The position numbers and the translations under genes are program-made. From contig NZ_ATZF01000010.1 of assembly GCF_000428065.1 (NCBI RefSeq), forward strand, positions 62,001 to 126,000: a stretch of 64,000 nt of DNA, given 5' to 3'. Numbering within the stretch: position 1 is the first letter of the stretch; every line of letters starts with the position of its first letter. Source of the DNA: Shimazuella kribbensis DSM 45090. Its GTDB lineage: Bacteria > Bacillota > Bacilli > Thermoactinomycetales > Thermoactinomycetaceae. The notes beneath the pieces were generated by a model that saw only the letters and a program-made list of their open reading frames with translations, was not told where the DNA came from and did no database searches. Positions 1-7,677 of the stretch are shown here, one piece after another.

Positions 1-238
1 TGGTTACCATGAAACCGATTTCATCTAGATGAGCTGCTATCATAACTTTTGGTCCAGATAATCCTTTTCGTGCAATAAAACTTCCTAATCTATCCGTAGT
101 AATATCATCTGACCATGGTTTTGCCCATTTCTCCATAACTTCTCTAACAGCTTTTTCATTCCCAGAAGGACCTGCAACATCAATCAACTCTTGCAGCATG
201 GTGGCAAATGAATGCCGTGTCGTTGTTGTCTGCAACAT
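1..238 (-). CDS. M42-family aminopeptidase, N-terminal part (cut by window edge)
   Basis: The first 79 residues of a metallopeptidase run off the left edge of the window. The visible part carries a PGPSGNE-like turn near residue 25 and AHLDEIGF near residue 70. The His-x-Asp in that second motif supplies the first metal ligand in M42 glutamyl aminopeptidases (FrvX/YtoP group), which are cytosolic tetrahedral peptidases that trim peptides. The start ATG at 236-238 has only a weak GTGGTG ribosome site; an internal ATG at 197-199 is the alternative. The family is clear from the motifs, but the exact member cannot be told without the C-terminal part. Confidence 0.8.
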   Translation of the reverse strand, partial: MLQTTTTRHSFATMLQELIDVAGPSGNEKAVREVMEKWAKPWSDDITTDRLGSFIARKGLSGPKVMIAAHLDEIGFMVT

Positions 239-390
239 AAAACACCACTTACCCTTTCTCTCTTTTTTTAATTTTCATCAAAATGCTTAAAACATAAGAT
301 TTATTAAGAACCAATGAGGATTATTGTAACTTAATATCCAACTATTATCCTACAAAAGATTAACCTGGTCAAAATATTTCCAAAATAAAA

Positions 391-410
391 AATCCTCCAA
401 AAGGAGGATT
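391..410 (-). terminator. Terminator of the 53-residue Gly-rich gene
   Basis: AATCCTCC-AAAA-GGAGGATT forms a perfect 8-bp stem. On the minus strand it is followed by a T-rich run, just past the stop codon at 410-412. Confidence 0.75.
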
Positions 411-571
411 TAAAAGAATCCGCAACCGCCACCAAACCCGCCACCGCCGAATCCACCAAATCCCAAGCTAAACCAGCCAAAGATAAGTGCTAATACGACA
501 ATGATGACAATAATGGCGATAAGGATACCGATACCACTACCTAAAAACCCAAATGATCCACATCCACTCAT
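410..571 (-). CDS. Small glycine-rich single-span membrane peptide (53 aa)
   Basis: This 53-residue product starts at the ATG at 569-571 behind a clear AAAGGAGG site and ends in its own terminator. The N-terminus is MSGCGSFGF. Residues about 14-33 form one very hydrophobic Ile/Val/Leu helix, and the C-terminus is a Gly/Phe tail (FGGFGGGGFGGGCGFF). Small membrane peptides with Gly-rich ends of this type (YjcZ-like) are known in Bacillales and often linked to sporulation, but the match here is by overall composition only. The gene stands alone next to bdbC. The RBS, terminator and codon pattern make it a real gene; its function is unknown. Confidence 0.7.
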   Translation of the reverse strand: MSGCGSFGFLGSGIGILIAIIVIIVVLALIFGWFSLGFGGFGGGGFGGGCGFF

Positions 572-661
572 GCCATAGTCCTCCTTTTGTAGTCTTTCTC
601 TATATCACTACACTATGTACAAAAGGAGAATCCGGATTGGATATTCACACACCGCAAAAAC

Positions 662-1081
662 CTATTTTGCAGATTTTTGGGTAAAAACTAAAGTAATACT
701 GATTAAAAGGAAGGCTGCACCGGCCAACATAGGAATCGTAATAAAGCCAAACAAATTCAGTGAATCTGCTGTACATGGCACACCCGCTTTACAAGAAGCT
801 TCAGAAGCTAAGTGAGGGAAAATTTGAATGAAAATATGATACAACGATATAGCCAACCCGATCAAAGCCAAAGGCAAAGCATAAATAGATATTTTTTTAT
901 CCTGGCGGTATGTTGCTATCCCTAGCAATATGATCAATGGATACATCAAAATACGTTGATACCAGCATAAAACACAAGGTACAAAACCTAAAACCTCACT
1001 AAAATAAAGACTTCCTCCTGTAGCTATGAGGGAGACAATCCAAGCAAAATAAAGTCCAAATCGATCGATTAGTGATTTCAT
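662..1081 (-). CDS. bdbC: Disulfide bond formation protein BdbC (DsbB family)
   Basis: A four-helix membrane quinone reductase of 139 residues. It re-oxidises the thiol oxidase BdbD and passes electrons to menaquinone. The two redox cysteine pairs are visible: CVLC at 36-39 and CKAGVPC at 97-103, each in an outward-facing loop between hydrophobic helices. The length matches short BdbC proteins. The start overlaps the bdbD stop by four bases (ATGA), so the two are translationally coupled. Downstream lies the Gly-rich peptide gene, which has its own ribosome site. Confidence 0.93.
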   Translation of the reverse strand: MKSLIDRFGLYFAWIVSLIATGGSLYFSEVLGFVPCVLCWYQRILMYPLIILLGIATYRQDKKISIYALPLALIGLAISLYHIFIQIFPHLASEASCKAGVPCTADSLNLFGFITIPMLAGAAFLLISITLVFTQKSAK

Positions 1082-1761
1082 TTTGTTTGCAACTCTTTTT
1101 CAATAGCAGCTTTGATATCTGCATAGGATAGTCCATTTTCTATATACTTGCCATTAACCAAAATAGCAGGTACACCACCAATTCCAGTGTTGTTGAATTT
1201 TACATTATCGTCTTGCGCTTGTTTTTGAAATGTCTTCTTTGTTAAATCATCTGATACTTTTTTGGCATCTACTTCAGGTATATTTTTTTTGATCAGATCA
1301 ACAAGAAAAGCTGGTGTAGCCCACTCGACTGCTTCATTTCCTTGATTTTGATAAACGACATCATAGTACTTCCAAAAAGCTTGAGGATTTTGTTTAAACA
1401 CTGCTTCACCAGCTTCACCAGCAGTCAAAGAATCTGGGCCAATAACTTGTGAATTTGTAAAGTAAAACGCTACTTTCCCTGTATCAATAAAATCTTTCTT
1501 CAGCTGTGGAAAAACGGTTTCATCGAATTGCTTACAAACAGGACATTTAAAATCTCCAAACTCCATGATTTTAACAGGTGCATTTTCTTTCCCAAGGAAT
1601 GGTTGTCCTTTATAATCAATTGGATATACTTTATCTGTAGCTTCTTGTTTTGTTCCTGTAAATTGATTGATTACACTATATAGTCCAAGTGCTAGTACAA
1701 GGATAAGTATCGTACCGACTACAATCCCTTGCATATCCCGAGACTTTTTTTGATTAGCCAC
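1078..1761 (-). CDS. bdbD: Thiol-disulfide oxidoreductase BdbD (DsbA family, membrane-anchored)
   Basis: This extracytoplasmic thioredoxin-fold oxidase introduces disulfides into exported proteins. It has an N-terminal signal anchor at about residues 12-31, the CPVC active site at 73-76 after FGDFK, and a cis-proline loop GGVPAI near the C-terminus. I use the GTG at 1759-1761, which lies 8 bases after GAGG. The open frame extends 21 codons further upstream, but those codons lie before the ribosome site. The TTG one codon earlier is also possible. It forms a two-gene operon with bdbC. Confidence 0.9.
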   Translation of the reverse strand: MANQKKSRDMQGIVVGTILILVLALGLYSVINQFTGTKQEATDKVYPIDYKGQPFLGKENAPVKIMEFGDFKCPVCKQFDETVFPQLKKDFIDTGKVAFYFTNSQVIGPDSLTAGEAGEAVFKQNPQAFWKYYDVVYQNQGNEAVEWATPAFLVDLIKKNIPEVDAKKVSDDLTKKTFQKQAQDDNVKFNNTGIGGVPAILVNGKYIENGLSYADIKAAIEKELQTK

Positions 1762-2174
1762 CAACGTCACCTCTACTTTATTATGTACTCCAGATGAGCA
1801 AATCCACTTAACATTTTGTCCCAAATTCGCTCACTATGTATTGTCTTTCTGTGTCTTTTATGAGAACACAATAGACATTACAACCATGAGTAGGGAGCAC
1901 TACAATATAGCGAAACTATGCCATTAATTGAAGTACTTTTGCTCGCTTGGGATTTTATGTATCATTTTTTGCTCAAATCGAGTTATGTATAAAGAAAATA
2001 ATATCAAGGATAGAGAAAAATTTCACCTTCTATTGTGTTTGGAAAATAATTGGTACAATCTAGTTTGGTTTTGCTTACTTGCTAAGCATAAAGGGCAGTG
2101 TGTTACAATGGGTTAGAAAATGAAAGAATAAAATTACATAAACAAAAAAGTTACAGAACGAGGAGGATATACAA
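1762..2174. other. Intergenic stretch between divergent bdbDC and the aldo/keto reductase
   Basis: AT-rich, with no supported gene. A possible -10 (TACAAT) with a poor -35 around 2037-2063 could serve the downstream reductase. The short open frame at 1928-2116 has no ribosome site and poor composition. Confidence 0.5.
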
Positions 2175-3215
2175 GTGAAATATCGTTCCATGAAAAATGT
2201 AGATAAAAAAGTTTCCGAAGTAGGCTTTGGTGTCTGGTCCGTTGCTACGCCATGGTGGGGTGTAAAAGATGAGACATTAGCAAAAAAATTACTCAGAGTA
2301 GCTTATGAAGATTATGGCATTACTTTTTTTGATACTGCTGACGTCTATGGTCAAGGCAAAGGGGAGACTTTGCTTGCTGAAGCATTAGAAGGTTTAATGG
2401 ATAAAATAGTCATTGCTACTAAATTTGGGTATGACATTTTTGCCAAACGTGGTGATCGTCACGGTGGACATAGCGAACTTCCTCAGTACTGGGACAAAGA
2501 AGCTATCCGCAATTCATGTGAAGCTAGTTTGAAACGTTTAAAAATCGAAACCATTGATGTCTACCAATTGCATAATGCACGTATGGAGGCCATCATCAGT
2601 GATGAAGTAATGGAGACATTGGAACGATTGAAAGAAGAAGGAAAAATTCGCAGCTATGGTGTCGCATTAGGCCCTGATATCGGTTGGAGAGACGAAGGAC
2701 TTGCGACTATCCAAAAACAAAAAATGGATATGGCACAAATCATTAATAACCTCATTGAACAAGATCCAGCAAGAGAATTGATTAAGGCTGCTGAGGAAGC
2801 TGGTACATCTCTTATCGCACGGGTCCCTCATGCTTCTGGTCTATTAGACGGTTCCTATGATCCTGACAAACACTTTGATAAATCAGATCACCGAAACCAT
2901 AGACCAGTGAAATGGATGCAATCTGGTGTACAAGCAGTTCGTGATTGGAGTTTCCTCTATAAAGGTACCGATCGCACGATCGGACAAGCTGCTATTCTCT
3001 ATTCACTAGCAAGTGCTGCTATCAAATCCGTATTGCCTAATATTACAAGCGAAGCAAATTTGAAAGAGTTTGCCGAAGCTAGTGAAAAAACACCTTTTAC
3101 AGCAGAAGAATTAGCGAAAGTAGAAGAACTCTGGTTGAATGGTCAACAAGAAGCACTCAAACAACCTTTCTCCAACAGCAAATCAAAACCTACACCAGTA
3201 GCAATAAAACAATAA
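2175..3215 (+). CDS. Aldo/keto reductase
   Basis: A 346-residue NAD(P)H-dependent oxidoreductase of the AKR (beta/alpha)8-barrel family. The catalytic tetrad can be read: Asp in FFDTADVYG with Tyr a few residues on (DVYGQGKGE, about 55-64), Lys in IVIATKFGYD (about 80) and His in YQLHNAR (about 130). The GTG start lies behind an AGGAGG site at 2162-2167. The gene is monocistronic with its own terminator. The substrate cannot be deduced. It resembles the large group of stress-related or general AKRs in Bacillales. Confidence 0.9.
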   Translation: MKYRSMKNVDKKVSEVGFGVWSVATPWWGVKDETLAKKLLRVAYEDYGITFFDTADVYGQGKGETLLAEALEGLMDKIVIATKFGYDIFAKRGDRHGGHSELPQYWDKEAIRNSCEASLKRLKIETIDVYQLHNARMEAIISDEVMETLERLKEEGKIRSYGVALGPDIGWRDEGLATIQKQKMDMAQIINNLIEQDPARELIKAAEEAGTSLIARVPHASGLLDGSYDPDKHFDKSDHRNHRPVKWMQSGVQAVRDWSFLYKGTDRTIGQAAILYSLASAAIKSVLPNITSEANLKEFAEASEKTPFTAEELAKVEELWLNGQQEALKQPFSNSKSKPTPVAIKQ

Positions 3216-3265
3216 GTTTTGAGTGACAAAAAAGAAATCTAGTTGCTGTTATATTAATCTCGCAA

Positions 3266-3295
3266 AAAGAGGAATTCATGATTCCTCTTTTTTTT
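3266..3295 (+). terminator. Rho-independent terminator of the aldo/keto reductase
   Basis: AAAGAGGAAT-tcatg-ATTCCTCTTT is a perfect 10-bp stem followed by T's. Confidence 0.9.
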
Positions 3296-3461
3296 GTATA
3301 AAATTTGGATAAATGAACTAGTTCCAACTCTCTCTTTTGTCATAAAATAGAAGATATCGAACGGAATCAGCAGTAGTCTTCGATATTTCTTTCCAGAGTA
3401 GACTAGGGAATTGCAAAGCCGATTTACGTGCCCATAAAAGATTAGTTGCTTCTTATGCGCT

Positions 3462-3594
3462 TCCTAGTCTCGCTTTGCACCTCAGACTAGGGAACAAGTC
3501 TCGCTACGTCGTCGCTATGCTCCTAGTCTCGCTTTGCACCTCAGATTAGGGCACAAGTCTCGCTTCGTCGCTATTCTCCTAGTCTCGCTTTGCA
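3462..3594. repeat. Two and a third tandem copies of a 56-59 bp hairpin-forming unit
   Basis: Units begin at 3462, 3521 and 3577, each with TCCTAGTCTCGCTTTGCA. Units 1 and 2 are about 59 and 56 bp, and the third breaks off after 18 bp. Within a unit CCTAGTCT can pair with AGACTAGG across 15 bases. TGCAAAGC at about 3412 is the reverse complement of the repeated GCTTTGCA. The stretch lies in a gene-free gap (3296-3696) and encodes nothing recognisable. It is too irregular, and its units too closely packed, for a CRISPR array. Confidence 0.75.
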
Positions 3595-3696
3595 GTTAAG
3601 ATAAATTTTTGCTCTACCATAAAATGTATACGCATTTTTTTGTAAAACGGGAGAAACTGAAATTAATACTCAAAGAACGGGGGTATCCGTCCTCCC

Positions 3697-4905
3697 ATGC
3701 GATATGTCATCGATACCAATGTATTGTTGAACAGTATAGAGAAATTGGATCATCTACAAATAATCATTCCATCTATGGTTTTGAGAGAGTTAGAGAAACA
3801 CAAACTATCACAAAACCAAACCTTGGCCTTTCAAGCACGTGTGGCAACTCGTTACATTGAGCAACATCTTAATCAAATCCATATCGATGTGAAAGATTAT
3901 ACCGTTACGCTTGGAAGTGACTTTGATCCACATTATGCAGATAACAAAATTTTGCAATGCTGTATCGACAATCAACATGGATTGATCACACACGACTTGC
4001 TACTCAAGCAAAAGGCAAGAGGTTTTCAAATTCCCTTACTGGAAATTGATCTACAGAATGAGCGTTATGAGGGTTATGTGGAAAGTGATGTAGAGAACGC
4101 CAGATATGCAGCACTCTGCCACAACTTGGATATCAACCATTTTCAACTCCTGCCTAACCAATATTTGGTCATTAAGGATGGAGACAGTTACGCGGATCTA
4201 TTAAAATGGACAGGGGAAAGCCATGTCTATGTACGTCCACGGGGATTTGACACGACGTATTTCGGAAAATTTTCTCCAAAAGATGCGTATCAACGATGCG
4301 CTTTAGACAGTCTCAAAAACAATACCATTACCATGATCAAAGGAAAAGCCGGCTCCGGAAAATCATTAATCTCTTTAAGTTACGCTATGCGCGAAATAGA
4401 AAAGGGGAAATTTGACAGGTTGATCTGCTTTGTAAACCCAATGGCTTCTCGAAATAGTGCAAAGTTAGGTTTTTACCCAGGGACACGAGACGAAAAAATT
4501 ATGGACTCCGCTATTGGGTCGATGTTATGCAGTAAATTTGGAGATAAGATGATCGTTGAAGAACTACTCAAAGGCAAAGATAAAGAACCACCCAAACTTC
4601 TTCTCTTACCTTTCAGTGATATTCGTGGATTTGATACAACAGGACTTCGAGCCATTGTCTATATCATTGAAGCACAAAACCTCGATGTTGACTTGATGAA
4701 ACTTGCAGTACAAAGAATTGGGGAAGACTCCAAACTCATCATCGATGGAGATTTTGATGCCCAAGTAGATCACAGTAGCTATGAAGGGTCAAACAACGGA
4801 ATGCGTCGACTATCCGAAGTTTTCCGAGGAGAAGCATACTATGGAGAAGTAGAGTTGCCTAATATTTATCGAAGTGAGATTGCCAAAAAGGCCGACTTGA
4901 TGTAG
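3697..4905 (+). CDS. PIN domain-PhoH family ATPase (PhoH2/YlaK-like)
   Basis: A 402-residue fusion of a PIN-like nuclease domain (about 1-125, with acidic residues D6, E31, D82 and D100) and a PhoH RNA-helicase-like ATPase (about 185-400). Walker A is GKAGSGKS at 216-223. The Walker B region reads VYIIEAQN (about 321-328), so Ile stands where many PhoH proteins have Asp before EAQN. PhoH2 proteins are ATP-dependent RNA helicases/RNases in other bacteria, and this one has the same two-part layout. The start ATG follows a G-rich site in 3679-3683. It is followed by its own terminator. Confidence 0.88.
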   Translation: MRYVIDTNVLLNSIEKLDHLQIIIPSMVLRELEKHKLSQNQTLAFQARVATRYIEQHLNQIHIDVKDYTVTLGSDFDPHYADNKILQCCIDNQHGLITHDLLLKQKARGFQIPLLEIDLQNERYEGYVESDVENARYAALCHNLDINHFQLLPNQYLVIKDGDSYADLLKWTGESHVYVRPRGFDTTYFGKFSPKDAYQRCALDSLKNNTITMIKGKAGSGKSLISLSYAMREIEKGKFDRLICFVNPMASRNSAKLGFYPGTRDEKIMDSAIGSMLCSKFGDKMIVEELLKGKDKEPPKLLLLPFSDIRGFDTTGLRAIVYIIEAQNLDVDLMKLAVQRIGEDSKLIIDGDFDAQVDHSSYEGSNNGMRRLSEVFRGEAYYGEVELPNIYRSEIAKKADLM

Positions 4906-4929
4906 TGTTATTTTCCCCAGTCCAAAGAA

Positions 4930-4960
4930 AACCTGCCCTTTTTTTATAAGGCAGGTTTTT
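4930..4960 (+). terminator. Terminator of the PIN-PhoH gene
   Basis: AACCTGCC paired with GGCAGGTT, followed by TTT. Confidence 0.88.
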
Positions 4961-4992
4961 ATCTATGTGTGTATTCATATATTCAGGGTCCC

Positions 4993-5030
4993 GGGGTGGA
5001 ACCACACGCTTGTTGCGTGGGCTCCACCCC
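4993..5030 (-). terminator. GC-rich hairpin ending the 5.1-kb cassette gene
   Basis: GGGGTGGA...CCACCCC, with further pairing of ACCACACGC to GCGTGGG, forms a long GC-rich stem directly downstream of the minus-strand stop at 5058. The surrounding DNA is AT-rich. Confidence 0.75.
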
Positions 5031-5057
5031 AGGATAAATTAGGTGTCTAGGTTCAGA

Positions 5058-5282
5058 CTACCCGAACCACCCGCCGCCGATCTCGGGGAGCTTGATCCCC
5101 TCGACGGGGTTGGGGATGATGTTCAGCCCTTCGAGGGCCTGAGTGACATCACCGAACGGACTCACCTCGCTGGCGTCCGCGACGACTCCGTCGACGGCAC
5201 CGCTGGCGTCCGCGACGACTCCGTCGACGGTACCGCTGGCGTCCGCGACGACTCCGTCGATGCCATTCAGTTCGAAATTCAT
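5058..5282 (-). CDS. Small GC-rich repeat protein of unknown function (74 aa)
   Basis: A 74-residue acidic product whose middle holds three copies of an 11-residue unit GVVADASGxVD (about residues 10-40). It ends in LPEIGGGWFG. No family is recognised. The codon use is strongly GC-ended, unlike all large neighbours. It starts at ATG 5282 behind AGGAAGG, and upstream lies a good sigma-A-like promoter (TTTACA-18-TATAAT, 5339-5368). It has no signal peptide or membrane span. The composition suggests transfer from a high-GC organism. It is one of six such single-gene cassettes in this window. Confidence 0.65.
   Translation of the reverse strand: MNFELNGIDGVVADASGTVDGVVADASGAVDGVVADASEVSPFGDVTQALEGLNIIPNPVEGIKLPEIGGGWFG
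5169..5265. repeat. 33-bp tandem repeat (about 3 copies) inside the GC-rich gene
   Basis: Units start at 5169, 5202 and 5235 with GCTGGCGTCCGCGACGACTC. They differ by only one or two bases, so the protein repeat GVVADASGxVD comes from recent DNA duplication. Confidence 0.85.
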
Positions 5283-5338
5283 CGAGTGTCCTTCCTCTCA
5301 TTTTCATGAGAGATTCTATGTGTGTATGGGACTCCTTT

Positions 5339-5368
5339 ATTATATTCGATTCGAATAGTCTCTGTAAA
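5339..5368 (-). promoter_or_regulatory. Sigma-A-like promoter of the 5.1-kb cassette gene
   Basis: On the minus strand: TTTACA, an 18-base spacer, TATAAT. It lies about 55 bases before the start codon, in AT-rich DNA outside the GC-rich part. Confidence 0.6.
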
Positions 5369-5556
5369 TATTTCTATTCAAATAATTTTATATCATCTTA
5401 AAATGATATAAAATTCGACTCCTTGTAAAACCAGCTTTCATACTCTCAAAAAACTTTCTTGAGATTCCGCATGATTGAGTTCCTATTACAAACTTAGTAT
5501 CTATCTTTGAATGATGGATACTAAAGAAAGTGATAAAATACAAACAACACAAAAAA

Positions 5557-5580
5557 GGAAAGCTTAAACGCTTTCCTTTT
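5557..5580 (-). terminator. Hairpin overlapping the end of the 60-aa gene
   Basis: GGAAAGC-ttaaac-GCTTTCC has A's on one side and T's on the other, so it can work in both directions. The stop codon at 5564-5566 lies in its loop. Confidence 0.75.
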
Positions 5581-5746
5581 TTTCTTCCAATCTCTTTATA
5601 TCTTTTTTATTTTTTCTATTTTGATAGGATTGTACCGCTTTTTTGGCTAACCAACTTATGGCTACAACAGCCGTCTCAGCAATCATCGCTTTACGCTCTA
5701 CTGGTAGTTTTTTAAACATCGTTACCAAGTTATTTTTATTATTCAT
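5564..5746 (-). CDS. Hypothetical small basic protein (60 aa)
   Basis: A 60-residue product with a conserved-looking N-terminal segment (NLVTMFKKLPVERKAMIAETAVVAISWLAKKAV). One weakly hydrophobic helix at about 21-35 is followed by a very basic tail. The start at 5744-5746 follows GAGGTGGGA. The stop codon falls inside the terminator loop, so the message ends right at the gene. Function is unknown; a small membrane-associated peptide is possible. Confidence 0.6.
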   Translation of the reverse strand: MNNKNNLVTMFKKLPVERKAMIAETAVVAISWLAKKAVQSYQNRKNKKDIKRLEEKKESV

Positions 5747-6116
5747 ATGTTATCCCACCTCTACAGGTTTTCTCCAAATGAATAAATCGTAAATGGATCC
5801 GTTAATCATTTACCTATTAACTACAAAAGGCATGGATCAGTAAAAAATATCCTTGTTCCATTATAACATACTTAAGAAACAGCTTCATTTGCAGAACAAT
5901 ATAATACAGTATCCATACTAGAGATGCTAAAATAATCTCCAATCAAAGGATAGAATGACACTTATCCATCCATTCATGCTCTCATCTCGTCCTTCCATAT
6001 ACCTCTCTAAACTTATCTATTTTCTTTTAATTCATTTTATTATTATTCTTTTTAATCTTTCTTTTCTTTGGTATAATAATAGAAGATCATTTCCTTATTC
6101 AAAGGAGGTGTTTGGA
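5747..6116. other. Gene-free stretch leading to the 11-codon gene
   Basis: AT-rich. A TATAAT box at 6072-6077 is followed about 25 bases later by AAAGGAGGTG (6101-6110) just before the 11-codon gene. No clear -35 box is seen. Nothing else was recognised in 5747-6070. Confidence 0.5.
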
Positions 6117-6152
6117 ATGCGCTATTGCAACGAGCCAGATTGCAACCACTAA
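6117..6152 (+). CDS. 11-residue peptide gene with a perfect ribosome site
   Basis: ATG at 6117 follows AAAGGAGGTG, a full Shine-Dalgarno match, at a 6-base spacing, and encodes MRYCNEPDCNH before TAA. It has a TATAAT box 40 bases upstream and a perfect terminator 44 bases downstream, giving a transcript of roughly 140 bases. The peptide carries two Cys (4 and 9), two acidic residues and a final His. A longer frame from 5955 has no ribosome site and runs through the promoter. It may be a signal or metal-binding peptide, or the coding part of a small regulatory RNA. Confidence 0.55.
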   Translation: MRYCNEPDCNH

Positions 6153-6195
6153 AATTTACTTGTTGATATAGGTATATACCCATTTTCATATACAG

Positions 6196-6226
6196 AAACC
6201 TAACCATATCAGGTTAGGTTTCTTCG
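6196..6226 (+). terminator. Terminator of the 11-codon gene
   Basis: AAACCTAACC-atatca-GGTTAGGTTT, a perfect 10-bp stem followed by a short T run. Confidence 0.85.
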
Positions 6227-6307
6227 TTATTTTAATAATACCCGTTTTAACAAATACAATTAGTGATTGGCCCAATGCATTTCTACATCAGGCCAAGACT
6301 GAGGATA

Positions 6308-6454
6308 TCAGTCCTTTTGCTGTGGAGGCTTTACACGAGGTCGATCTGTATTAGAACCTGTGACGTTTTTCGCAGGAACCTCTTGCCCCAAAATCCGGTG
6401 TGTCGGTCTTTCATTCGGTTCTGGCAGCTCATCCTGCGGATCTGTTTGAGTCAT
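6308..6454 (-). CDS. Hypothetical small polar protein (48 aa)
   Basis: 48 residues, very rich in Pro, Gln, Asp and Arg (begins MTQTDPQDELPEPNERP, ends KPPQQKD), with no hydrophobic segment; probably unstructured and cytosolic. The start at 6452-6454 follows GGAGG at a 5-base spacing. An upstream ATG four codons earlier lies inside the ribosome site. No family is recognised. Confidence 0.5.
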   Translation of the reverse strand: MTQTDPQDELPEPNERPTHRILGQEVPAKNVTGSNTDRPRVKPPQQKD

Positions 6455-6567
6455 CTCTTCCTCCATGAACAAACGTACCCAATGTACGCTACCACTAAGT
6501 ATATCTTATGTATCATTGTAAGGTGAACTTTTAATCTTATGATTTGATTTTACTTATTGAACTAACA

Positions 6568-6597
6568 AACAACCAACCTTAGCCAAGGTTGGTTGTT
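6568..6597 (-). terminator. Terminator of the ilv-leu operon
   Basis: AACAACCAACCTT-agcc-AAGGTTGGTTGTT is a perfect 13-bp stem immediately after the leuB stop. Confidence 0.85.
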
Positions 6598-6600
6598 AAA

Positions 6601-7677
6601 TCAGATCAAGCTAGCTACTTTTTCTGCAAACTCCATCGTAGTTAGCGTTTTTTCATCTTCAGTTTTGGTATCTTGTGTCCGATAACCCATCTGTAATACT
6701 TTTTCAACTGCTTTTTCCACATCGGAAGCTGCTTCTTCGTCTTGGAAGGAATGACGGAGCATCATGGCCATGGATAAAATCATTGCAGTTGGATTAGCGA
6801 TACCAAGACCAGCAATATCCGGTGCAGAGCCATGGACAGGTTCATAAAATCCAACCAATCCCTCTCCTAAACTAGCAGAAGGCAACATACCAATCGAACC
6901 TGTTAAAATGGCTGCCTCATCACTCAAAATATCCCCAAACATATTTTCCGTCACGATGACATCAAAAGCAGTAGGGCGGCGAACCAGTTGCATTGCACAA
7001 TTATCTACTAGCATGTGCTCGACGGTAACTTCTGGATAATCGCTTTTTACTCGATCCACAACCGTTCTCCATAGACGAGAACTTTCTAAAACATTTGCTT
7101 TATCAACAGAAGTCAGCTGTTTTTTGCGATTTTGTGCCATTTGAAAGGCCAATCGTACGATTCTTTCAATTTCATGTTCATGGTACAGTAACAAGTCAGA
7201 TGCATATTCATATCCATTGCTATCTTTTGCTCTTTGTTTTTCACCAAAATAGATTCCGCCTGTTAACTCTCTTACGACTACAAAATCTACACCCTCAATG
7301 ATTTCGGCTTTTAACGAAGAACTTTCTTCTAAGCCAGGAAAGAGGACAATAGGACGTAAGTTAGAATAAAGACCTAACTCCTTACGCAATCCTAGTAGTG
7401 CTTGTTCTGGACGTAAATGTGTAGGATGATTATCCCATTTTGGTCCACCTACAGCTCCAAACAAAATGGCATCTGCTTTTTTTGCTTTTTCTAACGTTTC
7501 CTCTGGCAAAGGAACTCCTACCGTATCTGTAGCGATCCCACCAGCGAGTGCATGTTCAAAAGTAAAATGATAGTTATACTTTTTTTGCACTACACGAAGA
7601 ACAAACAACGCTGCATCCATTACTTCTGTACCAACACCGTCACCTGGAATCACAACAATTTCTTTATTCTTAGCCAA
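6601..7677 (-). CDS. leuB: 3-isopropylmalate dehydrogenase
   Basis: A 358-residue enzyme of leucine synthesis that oxidatively decarboxylates 3-isopropylmalate with NAD. It shows the family N-terminus (IVVIPGDGVGTEVM), the substrate-Arg loop (ELTGGIYFG) and the metal/NAD motifs near 240-290 (NMFGDILSDEAA, PVHGSAPDIAG). Normal length. It overlaps the 3' end of leuA by 8 bases and is the last gene of the operon; leuC and leuD do not follow. Confidence 0.97.
   Translation of the reverse strand: MAKNKEIVVIPGDGVGTEVMDAALFVLRVVQKKYNYHFTFEHALAGGIATDTVGVPLPEETLEKAKKADAILFGAVGGPKWDNHPTHLRPEQALLGLRKELGLYSNLRPIVLFPGLEESSSLKAEIIEGVDFVVVRELTGGIYFGEKQRAKDSNGYEYASDLLLYHEHEIERIVRLAFQMAQNRKKQLTSVDKANVLESSRLWRTVVDRVKSDYPEVTVEHMLVDNCAMQLVRRPTAFDVIVTENMFGDILSDEAAILTGSIGMLPSASLGEGLVGFYEPVHGSAPDIAGLGIANPTAMILSMAMMLRHSFQDEEAASDVEKAVEKVLQMGYRTQDTKTEDEKTLTTMEFAEKVASLI

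Larger units (their letters stand above)
4963..5327. repeat. 12-bp direct repeat flanking the GC-rich cassette
   Basis: CTATGTGTGTAT occurs at 4963-4974 and again at 5316-5327, bracketing the GC-rich minus-strand gene and its hairpin. It could be a target duplication left by insertion, but it is partly low-complexity and chance cannot be ruled out. The right copy lies between the promoter and the gene start. Confidence 0.5.

Noticed and set aside
1928-2116. 62-codon frame before the aldo/keto reductase
   Set aside because: No ribosome site and Cys/Trp-rich random-looking residues.
3462-3594. CRISPR array
   Set aside because: Only 2.3 units without regular spacers and no cas genes nearby.
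4993-5010. T-box-like GGGTGGAACCAC
   Set aside because: It is part of a GC-rich hairpin after a minus-strand gene; no synthetase or amino-acid gene follows and no specifier stem is visible.
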